This document shows, one piece after another, positions 1 to 7,755 of a stretch of 27,548 bases of DNA (position 1 is the first letter of the stretch; every line of letters begins with the position of its first letter). The DNA is from JALCLA01 sp965653565 (GTDB taxonomy: Bacteria; Pseudomonadota; Gammaproteobacteria; Xanthomonadales; Xanthomonadaceae). The stretch lies in NCBI GenBank assembly GCA_965653565.1, contig CBFHAI010000061.1:1-27548 (forward strand), in the 5' to 3' direction. The notes beneath the pieces were generated by a model that ran no database searches, was not told the origin of the DNA, and saw nothing but the letters and a program-made list of their open reading frames with translations. Position numbers and translations under genes: made by a program.

Positions 1-1
1 T

Positions 2-153
2 CGGCACATGGATGTGCCGTCGAAGAACCCCGTAGCCGACGCGCGAACCTGATTTACACGGACGTAAATCAGGCGCGGCACCGGGGTGTCCTTCTCTTTG
101 GTTACTTTCTCTTGGACAAGCAAGAGAAAGTGACTCGGCCCCCGCTGAGGGGG
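2..153. repeat. Dispersed intergenic repeat with four palindromes
   Basis: Non-coding block made of successive inverted repeats: 2-9/12-19 (arms CGGCACAT/ATGTGCCG), 48-57/64-73 (CCTGATTTAC/GTAAATCAGG), 101-114/121-134 (14-bp arms with one G-T pair, core ACTTTCTCTTG/CAAGAGAAAGT) and 139-143/149-153 (CCCCC/GGGGG). From memory, the CTTTGGTTACTTTCT...GACAAGCAAGAGAAAGTGAC text is a recurrent intergenic sequence in Xanthomonadales and other proteobacteria, often mis-annotated as short hypothetical proteins. The window starts inside the block, so its true left edge is unknown. Confidence 0.7.
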
Positions 154-210
154 ACGAAACTCGCGAAGGCGCAACAACAAAAGCGAGGGAAGCGAAACGC
201 CTCAAAGTCC

Positions 211-240
211 CTGGATTCCCGCCTACGCGGGAATGACGGG
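211..240. repeat. WIPAYAGMT-type palindromic repeat, intact copy
   Basis: A perfect 8-bp inverted repeat, ATTCCCGC (215-222) and GCGGGAAT (227-234), with a CTAC loop, flanked by CTGG and GACGGG. One frame reads WIPAYAGMT, a peptide string that turns up in spurious proteins across proteobacteria because this DNA repeat is dispersed. It is intergenic and has no supporting gene structure. Confidence 0.75.
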
Positions 241-279
241 AGTGTTGCGCCTCGCGAAGAACAGAACGCTTCAGAATCG

Positions 280-309
280 CTGGATTTCCGCATTCGGGAA
301 TAACAGGAC
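280..309. repeat. Degenerate second copy of the palindromic repeat
   Basis: The stretch CTGGATTTCCGCATTCGGGA and the bases after it align with the intact copy at 211-240 with substitutions and a short deletion in the loop. A still shorter remnant, CTGGTTTCCACATGACGG, lies at about 348-365. Together with 2-153 and 211-240 these account for most of the gene-free first 383 bases; no promoter, RNA gene or credible ORF is visible there. Confidence 0.55.
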
Positions 310-383
310 CGGAGCGGAGTCGCGAAAACCCGAACGCATCAAAACCACTGGTTTCCACATGACGGAGCCAACTCACCTCCCCA

Positions 384-728
384 TCAAACAAACACCTCCC
401 CATCCCTGATCTCAACCTCAACCTCACTCAACCCCTGCCCCCGACAAGGCCCCGAAATACACATCCCATCGGGCATCGAAAAACACGCCCCGTGCGCCGC
501 ACAAATCAAAAAACCCTGATCGATCAGAAACCGTCCCGGCGCCCAATCCAATCGCCTTCCGGCATGCGGACAGACATTGAAAAACACCCGCACGCTTTCG
601 TCGCGACGCAGCACGATCAGCGATTCGGAGGTGCCGTCGACGGTGGCGACGGCCTCATGCGCGCCGCCGTTCGTCACGTCGGTCAAGGCGCATAAACGTT
701 GAGTTTTCGTTAATCGTGATGCGGTCAC
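384..728 (-). CDS. Rieske [2Fe-2S] domain protein
   Basis: A 114-residue single-domain Rieske protein. The cluster signature is present: C53-P-H55 and C76-A-A-H79, two Cys and two His as in Rieske ferredoxins and dioxygenase ferredoxin components. No signal peptide or membrane segment is seen, so it is probably a cytoplasmic electron carrier. The start chosen is GTG at 728, followed by a short lead into RLCALTDV, where the family fold begins; no good ribosome site is visible. The same frame stays open to 1046 but that extension is low-complexity H/R/Q/E and antisense to a better gene. It is divergent from the small membrane protein at 798. No oxygenase partner is present, so the electron acceptor is unknown. 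Confidence 0.85.
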   Translation of the reverse strand: MTASRLTKTQRLCALTDVTNGGAHEAVATVDGTSESLIVLRRDESVRVFFNVCPHAGRRLDWAPGRFLIDQGFLICAAHGACFSMPDGMCISGPCRGQGLSEVEVEIRDGEVFV

Positions 729-797
729 TTGTAGGCGCGATGGGGGCGGGTCGATACTGCGGTCCACGACATTATCCGACACGCCGCCGCCAATCCG

Positions 798-1067
798 ATG
801 CCTCGATTTTCCTTCACGCTCAACCCGCCCCGTCATCCCGTGCTGCGCGCGCTGCTGGCGCTCGCCGGTCTGTCGTTGCTCGTGTTTTTCGCGGCGTTCG
901 GAGTCGTGATCGGTGCGCTGGTGCTGGCGGCGTTCGGCGTGCGTCGGTTGATCAACGGTGCGCGGGCACGCGGGTCGCTCGGTGCGGCACAGCGCGTCGA
1001 TCCGAACGTGATCGATGGCGAGTTCGCCGTCGTGCGCAAACCGCACGCCACGCTGTTGCCGCGTTGA
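798..1067 (+). CDS. Small membrane protein of unknown function
   Basis: An 89-residue protein starting at an ATG. A basic N-terminus is followed by about 35 strongly hydrophobic residues (about 17-50; L/A/V/F/G-rich), enough for one long or two short membrane helices, then a basic, soluble tail of about 40 residues. It resembles no family I can name. Support for it being real: the hydrophobic pattern, better codon use than the opposite frame, and an end that overlaps the start of the next gene (the final TGA shares two bases with a TTG start at 1064), which suggests translational coupling. Confidence 0.6.
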   Translation: MPRFSFTLNPPRHPVLRALLALAGLSLLVFFAAFGVVIGALVLAAFGVRRLINGARARGSLGAAQRVDPNVIDGEFAVVRKPHATLLPR

Positions 1068-1459
1068 GCACGGCCGGGTATTCCGGCAAACCGCTGTGGC
1101 AGAAGCTCGGCCTGAAGGCCGGGCAACGTTATCTGGTCGATAACGCGCCGTCCGATTATTCGCAGCTCACCGGTTTCGATCTTGCGCAACTGGTGAATGC
1201 GAAGAACGGCGAAGCCGATTTCGCGCATCTTTTCGTCGCCGATCGCGCCGCGCTCGAGCAGGCGCTCGACCGCTACCTGCCGCGCATGGCCGACGGCGGC
1301 ATGCTGTGGGTTTCGTGGCCGAAGAAGACCTCGCCGCTGTTCCGCGATCTCACCGAAGACGGCATCCGCCAGGCCGTGCCACGCGATTGGGTCGATATCA
1401 AGGTGTGCGCGATCGATGCCGACTGGTCCGGGCTGAAGCTGGCGCGCCGGCGCCGCTAA
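1064..1459 (+). CDS. DUF3052 family protein
   Basis: A 131-residue soluble protein beginning STAGYSGKPLWQKLGLKAG, characteristic of DUF3052. It continues with a predicted alpha/beta domain ending WVDIKVCAIDADWSGLKLARR. The start is taken as TTG at 1064 because no ATG or GTG lies nearby upstream in frame and conserved sequence begins immediately after it. This TTG overlaps the TGA of the preceding gene. DUF3052 proteins have no established biochemical role that I know of. The gene is followed 31 bases later by a fumarylacetoacetate-hydrolase-family gene on the same strand, probably in one transcript. Confidence 0.8.
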   Translation: MSTAGYSGKPLWQKLGLKAGQRYLVDNAPSDYSQLTGFDLAQLVNAKNGEADFAHLFVADRAALEQALDRYLPRMADGGMLWVSWPKKTSPLFRDLTEDGIRQAVPRDWVDIKVCAIDADWSGLKLARRRR

Positions 1460-1490
1460 ACTGCGCGTCTATCCCCAGCGAGCCGGTGCG

Positions 1491-2189
1491 ATGACCTACG
1501 CCATTCCCCCGTTTCCGATTGCCAGCGTCGCGATCCGCAATCGCGCCGAACGTTTCCCGGTCCATCGCATTTATTGCGTCGGGCGCAACTACGCCGATCA
1601 CGCCAGGGAAATGGGCGTCACGATCGATCGCGGTACGCCGGTATTCTTCGACAAGCCGATCGATGCGATCGTGCCGGGCGGCGGCGAAATTCCGTATCCG
1701 CGCGGCACGCAGGATCTGCATCACGAAGTCGAACTGGTCGTCGCGCTCGGTCGCGATGCGCCGGCCGGCATCGTCGATCCCGCGCATGCGCTCGACCTCG
1801 TGTTCGGCTACACCGTCGGCGTCGACCTCACCCGCCGCGATCTGCAGGCGCTGGCGAAATCCAAGGGCCTGCCGTGGGACAGCGCGAAGGGTTTCGACCG
1901 CTCCGCGCCCTTGGCCGAACTGGTGCCGGTGGACGACGCAGGCGCCGATATTTTCGAGCGCCGGCTGTGGCTCGAGGTCAACGGCACCGCACGCCAGGCC
2001 TCGAAACTTTCCGCGATGGTGTGGAGCGTCGCCGACATCGTGCACGAGTTGTCGAAACTGTTCGAACTGCGCGCGGGCGACCTGATCTTCATGGGCACGC
2101 CGGCCGGGGTCGGGGCGCTGCAGCCGGGAGATCACTACATCGCCGGCATCGACGGACTCGCCGAACTGCGGGGCTCGATCGCGCGCTGA
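1491..2189 (+). CDS. Fumarylacetoacetate hydrolase family protein
   Basis: A 232-residue enzyme of the FAH superfamily, which hydrolyses or decarboxylates beta-keto acids (fumarylpyruvate, acylpyruvates, oxaloacetate) using a divalent metal. Visible family features: HRIYCVGRNYADHAREMG near residues 25-42, metal ligands E79 and E81 in HHEVELVVAL and D112 in GYTVGVDLTRRDLQ, a lysine in SAKGFD (K133), and the terminal MGTPAGVGAL loop. The length is normal for the single-domain YcgM/FAHD1-like members. ATG start; the ribosome site is weak. Substrate is not assignable: no aromatic-catabolism genes are adjacent, which favours a housekeeping acylpyruvase/oxaloacetate-type role. Confidence 0.88.
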   Translation: MTYAIPPFPIASVAIRNRAERFPVHRIYCVGRNYADHAREMGVTIDRGTPVFFDKPIDAIVPGGGEIPYPRGTQDLHHEVELVVALGRDAPAGIVDPAHALDLVFGYTVGVDLTRRDLQALAKSKGLPWDSAKGFDRSAPLAELVPVDDAGADIFERRLWLEVNGTARQASKLSAMVWSVADIVHELSKLFELRAGDLIFMGTPAGVGALQPGDHYIAGIDGLAELRGSIAR

Positions 2190-2227
2190 TCGCGAAGCAC
2201 TTCGCCCTCCCGCCGCCCGGCTTTTCT

Positions 2228-2254
2228 CCCTCTCCTTCAAGGAGAGGGTCGGGT
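2228..2254. repeat. Intergenic CCCTCTCC palindrome
   Basis: Perfect 10-bp arms, CCCTCTCCTT (2228-2237) and AAGGAGAGGG (2239-2248), with a one-base centre, followed by TCGGGTGAGG. The text resembles the dispersed CCCTCTCC...GGAGAGGGTNGGGTGAGGG element common in intergenic DNA of Xanthomonadales and other proteobacteria. It sits between the FAH gene and mscL and might act as a transcription terminator or RNA stabiliser, although no U-tract follows. Confidence 0.6.
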
Positions 2255-2316
2255 GAGGATGGAGTAGATCTTCGATGGCCCAAGTCCACCGACTCCGCCA
2301 CGCGGTTTAAACTCCC

Positions 2317-2337
2317 TGCGCGGCGCGCCGCCGCGCA
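2317..2337 (+). other. GC-only hairpin in the mscL leader
   Basis: TGCGCGGCG (2317-2325) and CGCCGCGCA (2329-2337) form a perfect 9-bp stem with a 3-base loop. It ends 16 bases before the mscL ATG, close to where a ribosome would bind, and follows an AT-rich palindrome GTTTAAAC at 2305-2312. Whether the mscL transcript includes it is not known. Confidence 0.45.
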
Positions 2338-2353
2338 ACGAGCGGGCAACCCC

Positions 2354-2779
2354 ATGAGCTTCCTCAGCGAATTCAAGACTTTCGCGATGCGCGGCAACGT
2401 CGTCGATCTGGCGATCGGCGTGGTGATCGGCGCCGCCTTCGGCAAGATCGTCACCTCGCTGGTCGACGGCATCGTCATGCCGCTGATCGGCATGATCACC
2501 GGCGGCGTGGATTTCAGCGAGCGCGCGATCGTGCTGCGCGATGCGGTGATCGGTCCCGACGGCAAGGAAGCGGCGGCCGCGGTGTTGTTCAAATACGGCG
2601 CTTTCATCCAGACCGTGGTCGATTTCATCATCGTCGCGTTCGCGATTTTTCTCGTCGTGAAATTGATGAACCGCATGAAGCGCAAGGAAGAAGTGGCGCC
2701 CACCGCGCCGCCGTCGGACGAAGTCAAGCTGCTCATCGAAATCCGCGACGCCTTGCGCGCCGGAACGCGGCAGCCTTAG
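2354..2779 (+). CDS. mscL: Large-conductance mechanosensitive channel
   Basis: A 141-residue inner-membrane channel that opens under membrane tension to release osmolytes during hypo-osmotic shock. It matches MscL throughout: N-terminal amphipathic helix MSFLSEFKTFAMRGNVVDLA, gate-lining TM1 (DLAIGVVIGAAFGKIVTSLV, about 18-37), periplasmic loop (about 50-75), TM2 (FIQTVVDFIIVAFAIFLVV, about 84-103), the basic MKRKEE turn and a C-terminal bundle helix EVKLLIEIRDAL. The usual family length is about 136. The ATG at 2354 matches the family N-terminus; the frame is open far upstream but that part is not conserved. No convincing terminator follows. Confidence 0.97.
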   Translation: MSFLSEFKTFAMRGNVVDLAIGVVIGAAFGKIVTSLVDGIVMPLIGMITGGVDFSERAIVLRDAVIGPDGKEAAAAVLFKYGAFIQTVVDFIIVAFAIFLVVKLMNRMKRKEEVAPTAPPSDEVKLLIEIRDALRAGTRQP

Positions 2780-2892
2780 AACAGACAGGAGCGAAAAGCG
2801 ACGAAGCGTGAAGCGCGCCGTGGCCCGGCGCGCTGCGCGGTGGCAGACTCGCGGACTTTCGCCCACCGCACGTTCACCCAGTGGATTCCGCC

Positions 2893-4311
2893 ATGCGCCC
2901 TTCGCTGCTGTTGTCGCTCGCGCTCGCCGCGAGCCCTGCCCTCGCGCAGGAAGCCCCACCGGTTTCGATTCCCCCCGCGGCGATCGAGACCGCCGCGCAA
3001 CTGCGCGATCGCGCGCTCGAAGGCAGCGGCGCGTTCGCGATCGTCGAATCGCTCACCACCGAAGTCGGCCCACGCATGGCGGGCAGCCCCGGCGACGCGC
3101 GCGCGGTGGCCTGGGCGAAGGCCAGATTCGAGCAGCTCGGCTTCGATCGCGTCTACCTGGAACCGGTGACGTTTCCGGTCTGGCGCCGCGGCCATGAGCG
3201 CGCCGAAGTGCTCGCGCCATTTCCGCAGCCGTTGACCTTGACGACGCTCGGCGGCAGCGTCGGCACCGACGGCGCGCTCGACGCCGACGTGATCGCATTC
3301 CCGACGCTGCAGGCGCTCGTCGACGCGCCTGCCGATGCCGCCAAAGGCCGCATCGTGTTCATCGCCAATCGCATGGAACGTTTCCGCGACGGCCGCGGCT
3401 ACGGCCCGGCAGTGGCGGCGCGCGGGCGCGGCGCGGTGGAGGCGGCGAAGAAAGGCGCGCGCGCCGTGTTGATCCGTTCGATCGGCACCGACAACGACCG
3501 CCTGCCGCACACCGGCACCATGCGCTACGAAGACGGCGTCGCGCGCATTCCTGCGGCCGCCTTGTCGAACCCGGATGCGGACCTGCTCGCCAACATGCTC
3601 GCGCGCGGCAAGCCGGTGCGCGTGCGGCTCGACCTGGGCGCCGATTTCGGCGGCGAAGGCAAGTCGTCGAACGTGATCGGCGAAATCCGCGGCAGCCAAC
3701 GGCCCGACGAAGTGATCGTGATCGGCGGACACCTGGATTCGTGGGATCTGGGCACCGGCGCGATCGACGATGGCGCCGGCGTGGCGATCACGATGGCGGC
3801 CGGTGCGATGATCGGCGCCTTGCCGGAAGCGCCGCGCCGCACCATCCGCGTGGTGGCGTTCGCCAATGAAGAACAGGGGTTGTACGGCGGCAAGGCTTAC
3901 GCCGACGCACACAAGAATGAAGTGGCGCAGCATCTGATCGCCGCCGAAAGCGATTTCGGCGCGGGCCGCATCTACGGCTTCAACAGCAACGCGCCAGCCG
4001 CGGCGCGCGGTGCCTTGCTGCAGATCGCTGCGGTGCTGGAACCGCTGGGCATCGACTACTTGCCGGCGAAAGGCGGCGCCGGTCCCGATATCGGTCCGAT
4101 GACGGCGATCGGCATGACCTGGGCCTGGCTCGGACAGGACGGCAGCGATTATTTCGACTATCACCACACCGCCAACGACACGCTCGACAAGATCGAACCG
4201 GCCGCACTCGATCAGCAGGTCGCCGCGTATGCGGTGTTCGCGTATCTGGCGGCGCAGGCCGACGGCGATTTTGGTTCGCGCTACGTCGAGCCGGCTGCCG
4301 CCGCGCATTGA
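2893..4311 (+). CDS. Secreted M28 family metallopeptidase
   Basis: A 472-residue di-zinc peptidase of family M28 (aminopeptidase/carboxypeptidase Q-like). The ATG at 2893 starts a clean signal peptide ending near ALAQ; a GTG at 2881 is a less likely start. The co-catalytic metal site is visible: H280-L-D282 in GGHLDSWD, bridging D292, the catalytic/metal pair E326-E327 in ANEEQGLYGG, D354 in ESDFGAG and H424/H425 in DYHHTANDT. A protease-associated-like insert probably occupies about 130-240. It is probably periplasmic or secreted and releases residues from peptides. Its stop lies four bases from the stop of the convergent gene. Confidence 0.93.
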   Translation: MRPSLLLSLALAASPALAQEAPPVSIPPAAIETAAQLRDRALEGSGAFAIVESLTTEVGPRMAGSPGDARAVAWAKARFEQLGFDRVYLEPVTFPVWRRGHERAEVLAPFPQPLTLTTLGGSVGTDGALDADVIAFPTLQALVDAPADAAKGRIVFIANRMERFRDGRGYGPAVAARGRGAVEAAKKGARAVLIRSIGTDNDRLPHTGTMRYEDGVARIPAAALSNPDADLLANMLARGKPVRVRLDLGADFGGEGKSSNVIGEIRGSQRPDEVIVIGGHLDSWDLGTGAIDDGAGVAITMAAGAMIGALPEAPRRTIRVVAFANEEQGLYGGKAYADAHKNEVAQHLIAAESDFGAGRIYGFNSNAPAAARGALLQIAAVLEPLGIDYLPAKGGAGPDIGPMTAIGMTWAWLGQDGSDYFDYHHTANDTLDKIEPAALDQQVAAYAVFAYLAAQADGDFGSRYVEPAAAAH

Positions 4312-4315
4312 CCGT

Positions 4316-6508
4316 TCAAAGATCGCAGCGCGGCAACCAGCCGCGCAGCGATACCAGGCGCCAGTGTTCGTCGCGATACAGATCGCGCTCGGACGGCAAG
4401 GCACGCAGCTCGTCGATGAGGGCGGCGATCAGCGTGGAGTGCGATCGCGGTTCTTCGGGCGTGGGCAGCAGGAAGGCTTCGGCCTGGGCGCACGCCATCA
4501 GGCGTCGGAAGTATTGCGGATCGTGCTCGTGTCGCCAGTGCGAGAACAGCAGGTCGCTGATTTCTTCGTAGCGCGCCGGCAATCGATAATCGCCGCCTTC
4601 GCCGAGCACGCGCATGCGGTTGTCGTTGTTCTGCAGATAATCGGCGACACCGCCCAGATGCCTGGCCGCCAAGGCACGCGCATCGGCCTGTCCCGAGTCG
4701 CGATTCGAGCGCGAGAAATCGACATCCCAGGCCCGCGTGCCGGCGCCCCAGCCGGCGCTGACCAGGCTGTAGTAGCCGTGGAACGCGACGAACAGCAGCG
4801 TCACCAGCAGCGCCGCGCGCTGCAACGCAGGATTCGTGCAGCGCCGCCACCACAGATCGAACGCCGCGATCGTCGCCAGCACCACCGGCACCAGGAAATA
4901 ATTGCCGTCGCCGCCTTTGTTGGTGAAACCGATCAAGAGCAGCAACAAGAAACCGGCGGCCGGCACCAGCCACAACGGCCATCGACGCGGCAACGGGCTC
5001 GCGCCGCGCGGCAGCAACAAGGCCGCGATCGGCAGCACGATCCAGACGTTGCCGGGCCACGAAATCTGCAGATGCGAGAAGCGCGACGGGTCGAACATCC
5101 AGCCGAACAGGATGACCGGCACTTCGGCCCACTGCTGCGGCCGCACCCAATCGAGCGTGCCGACCGGCGGACGGAACTGCAGGCCGAACGCCGTCCACAG
5201 CGCGACGAGTTGTTCGGGGCCGATGGTCGGCATGCCGGCCAGCCACCACGTGCGCGAACACACGAGCACGCCGACGCCGGCGCAAAGCAGGAAAACGCCC
5301 CAGCCTTGACGTTTTTCGCGCGCGGCGATCGGCGCATTGCGCTGCGGCCACCAAGCGACGATCGATGCCACGCCGATCACCGCGACATACGGCACGATCG
5401 CGAGTTTCGACGACATCGCCAACCCGGCGCAGCCGAGCAACCACGGCCATGCGGTGACATCGCGCCGCGTGTGCAGTGTCCAGGCGAACCACGCCATCGC
5501 GACCACCAGCAACGCCGCGAAAGCGTCGGGCTTGGCGCTGAGCGTGACGTTGGAATAGGCCGGGATGCTCCACGCCAGCGCCGCGGCGGCCAACGCTGCC
5601 ACGCGCGAGTGGCCGAGATCGCGCGTCCACATCGCCACCAGGCGGGCCAGCACCGCGCCGCACAGGATCGCGCCGCCCTGCGCCAGGCTGTGTTCGCGCG
5701 CCGCGCTCAACGGCAGCAGCAACACTTCCCACAGCTTCGGAAAGTAGTGCACCGGCGACACCATGCCGAGCGCATCGAACACGGAGTTTTCGCCGACCAG
5801 CACGCGTTCGGGACGGAAGCCGTACCACACCGAATCGAAATCGAACACGACATTGGTGCGCGCGAACAACACGCACGGCGCAGCGATCAGTGCGGCGGCC
5901 CAGAAACGTTCCGCGCCGCTGCGCAGCTGCAAAGCCGCAGCCATCAATTGAACGGTCTGCAACTGCCGAAGTTGCCACAGCAATGCCGGCAGCAGCACCG
6001 CGAATGCCAGCAATCGCTGCGTACGCGGCAATCCATAGCCGGCCAATTGCGCCAGCCACAGCAGCAGTGAGAACAACGCGACGCCTGCGACGAAGTCGCG
6101 CAGCCAGCCGGTGTCATCGGCGATGCGCCGACGCAGCACCACGGAGCCGAGCGCGAACAAACCTTCGAAGTAGGCGAGCGATACCAGCGCGACCAGATCG
6201 ACATGATGGCGACGCAGATACAAGGCGATCGGCACCAGCAGCAAGGCCACACGCCACGCGCCGAGCGCGCGCCAACTCAGCGCCCCCCACACCAGCAGCA
6301 CCAGCGCCACCGCTTCGAGCGCACCGTGCCACGCGTGCGGTTGCTGCACGTGCCAGAGGAACGGGCCCCGGATCAGCAACGACGCCGCCACCGCGCCCAG
6401 AAACAGCGCGGTCAATACGAACATCGCGACAATGCGCCAGCCTTGCGCCGGCACGGTGCGAACCGGAGGGCTGTCGGCCGATGCGACGGGCGCGTCCGGC
6501 GTGGCCAT
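4316..6508 (-). CDS. Large polytopic membrane protein, glycosyltransferase-like
   Basis: A 730-residue protein with many hydrophobic segments (a dozen or so between about 25 and 580) and a soluble C-terminal region of about 150 residues. A DFDSVWYG motif at about 223-230, in the first large loop after the early helices, resembles the acidic loop motif of GT-C-fold, lipid-linked-sugar glycosyltransferases, and the overall layout fits that group. I cannot assign a substrate. The ATG at 6508 follows the stop of the upstream peptidase gene by three bases, so the two are almost certainly cotranscribed and coupled. Its 3' end nearly abuts the M28 gene on the other strand. Confidence 0.8.
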   Translation of the reverse strand: MATPDAPVASADSPPVRTVPAQGWRIVAMFVLTALFLGAVAASLLIRGPFLWHVQQPHAWHGALEAVALVLLVWGALSWRALGAWRVALLLVPIALYLRRHHVDLVALVSLAYFEGLFALGSVVLRRRIADDTGWLRDFVAGVALFSLLLWLAQLAGYGLPRTQRLLAFAVLLPALLWQLRQLQTVQLMAAALQLRSGAERFWAAALIAAPCVLFARTNVVFDFDSVWYGFRPERVLVGENSVFDALGMVSPVHYFPKLWEVLLLPLSAAREHSLAQGGAILCGAVLARLVAMWTRDLGHSRVAALAAAALAWSIPAYSNVTLSAKPDAFAALLVVAMAWFAWTLHTRRDVTAWPWLLGCAGLAMSSKLAIVPYVAVIGVASIVAWWPQRNAPIAAREKRQGWGVFLLCAGVGVLVCSRTWWLAGMPTIGPEQLVALWTAFGLQFRPPVGTLDWVRPQQWAEVPVILFGWMFDPSRFSHLQISWPGNVWIVLPIAALLLPRGASPLPRRWPLWLVPAAGFLLLLLIGFTNKGGDGNYFLVPVVLATIAAFDLWWRRCTNPALQRAALLVTLLFVAFHGYYSLVSAGWGAGTRAWDVDFSRSNRDSGQADARALAARHLGGVADYLQNNDNRMRVLGEGGDYRLPARYEEISDLLFSHWRHEHDPQYFRRLMACAQAEAFLLPTPEEPRSHSTLIAALIDELRALPSERDLYRDEHWRLVSLRGWLPRCDL

Positions 6509-6511
6509 GGT

Positions 6512-7747
6512 TCAGTCGAGCAAGGAGCCGGACAAGGTGTCGGCCGGGCCGCCGAGCAAACGTTCGGCGCTGCCGCGCAGATCGTCGAGCGAAATCCGGC
6601 CGCGGCCGCGCAGTGCCTGGGTCAGGTTGTCGAGATCGTAGCGGCCCGCGCTTTTGCTGCGGATCTCGCGATCGAGTTCGGCGAACAGCGTCACCGCGCG
6701 CGCGGTGCGCGGCCCGCTCGAACGCTTCGCGCGCAGGCGCTTGATGTCCTTGCCGTGGTTCTTCATCCACTGCAACGCGCGTTCGTGGCGCGTGTCGCTG
6801 AGCAGGCCGGCGCGGTGCAGCAGTTCGATCGAATAGAACTCGGCCAGGCCCTCGGCGATCCAGTCGTCCTGCTTGCCACCGCGGATGCGCGTGATGACGT
6901 GCGTGAGTTCATGCATCAGCGTGCTGGTGCCGTTCTCGCTGATGACCGGGCGATCGGCGTGCAGGAACAGCGAGCGCGGACCCGACAGGCCGCCGCGCCA
7001 CATCGGATCGCCGGCGCCGAGGATCAGGATCTTCGACGGCAGATCGCCGAACGCGTGGCGCATTTCCGGCGCCGTCGCGTTGAGGAAGGCGAGGATGTCG
7101 TTGCGCCGCAAGTCTTCGCCGCGCGGGCCGGCGACGCTCACTTCCATGTCTTCGATCCACTCGCGGCGCGTGCCGATGGCGCCGGCGATCATCCAGCCCA
7201 CCGGCCGGTCGAAACTGCGCGCCGGATTCACCACCACGTAGGCCTGGCGTTCGCGATCGAGCACGTAAGGCGTATCGACCGCGTTCCAGCCGGGCGGCAG
7301 TTTGAAGCGCAGACGGGTGCGCGAATCGGCACGTCGGGTGGCGCGGATCAGCGCGCGCGGCACCACATCGTCGCCGCGCACGATGGCCCAGTCGTCGGTC
7401 ATCAAGGCGTCGTAGCCGCCGCCGCGACGCTCGGAATCCACGGTATAGCGGTAGCTGAACTTGCCGCCCGCTTTCGGCGGCGTCCAGATCACGCGCATGC
7501 CGTCGCGATCGATTTCACCGTCGCCTTCGATTTGCTCGTAACGCGCAGGATCCATCGCGAAATCCATCCGCGTGACGCGGCCGTCGCCCGGCTGCAGCGA
7601 CAGCGTGACGGCGACCTGGCCGTCCTGCGGTACGAACTCCACCAGATAGTCGACGTCGTAGCTGCGCGCGGCGAGCTCGGGCGAACACGCGAAAAACGCG
7701 CAGAAGGCGGCGAAAAACAGGCGGTGCATCATGCGGGAGCGGTCCAT
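6512..7747 (-). CDS. Exported HExxH (gluzincin-like) peptidase
   Basis: A 411-residue protein with an N-terminal signal sequence (RLFFAAFCAFFACSPELAA). A beta-rich region (about 30-200) precedes a zinc-peptidase core: H279-E-L-T-H283 and, 15 residues later, E299 in DDWIAEGLAEF, the usual third ligand in W-x-x-E-G-A/L peptidases such as family M61 and the peptidase-MA-like group. The layout (beta domain, then HExxH) recalls M61 glycyl aminopeptidases, but the match is by motif only. ATG at 7747 is followed by two further in-frame ATGs (7732, 7729) that are also plausible starts. It is the first gene of a pair with the polytopic protein at 4316-6508, suggesting an envelope role. Confidence 0.78.
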   Translation of the reverse strand: MDRSRMMHRLFFAAFCAFFACSPELAARSYDVDYLVEFVPQDGQVAVTLSLQPGDGRVTRMDFAMDPARYEQIEGDGEIDRDGMRVIWTPPKAGGKFSYRYTVDSERRGGGYDALMTDDWAIVRGDDVVPRALIRATRRADSRTRLRFKLPPGWNAVDTPYVLDRERQAYVVVNPARSFDRPVGWMIAGAIGTRREWIEDMEVSVAGPRGEDLRRNDILAFLNATAPEMRHAFGDLPSKILILGAGDPMWRGGLSGPRSLFLHADRPVISENGTSTLMHELTHVITRIRGGKQDDWIAEGLAEFYSIELLHRAGLLSDTRHERALQWMKNHGKDIKRLRAKRSSGPRTARAVTLFAELDREIRSKSAGRYDLDNLTQALRGRGRISLDDLRGSAERLLGGPADTLSGSLLD

Positions 7748-7755
7748 CGGAGCTG

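Noticed and set aside
102..303. Short ORFs on both strands in the first 300 bases
   Set aside because: They translate dispersed palindromic repeats (strings such as SLDSRLRGNDG), a known source of false proteins.
729..1046. N-terminal extension of the Rieske protein to 1046
   Set aside because: The extra 106 residues are low-complexity, antisense to the membrane protein gene, and precede the conserved Rieske start.
2776..4404. Minus-strand ORF of 542 codons over the M28 peptidase
   Set aside because: Antisense shadow; the plus strand has signal peptide and all metal ligands, whereas this frame shows only R/A/H/D-rich text.
4229..6070. Plus-strand ORF of 613 codons over the polytopic protein
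   Set aside because: Antisense shadow of a membrane protein, rich in Q/R/H/A, without domains.
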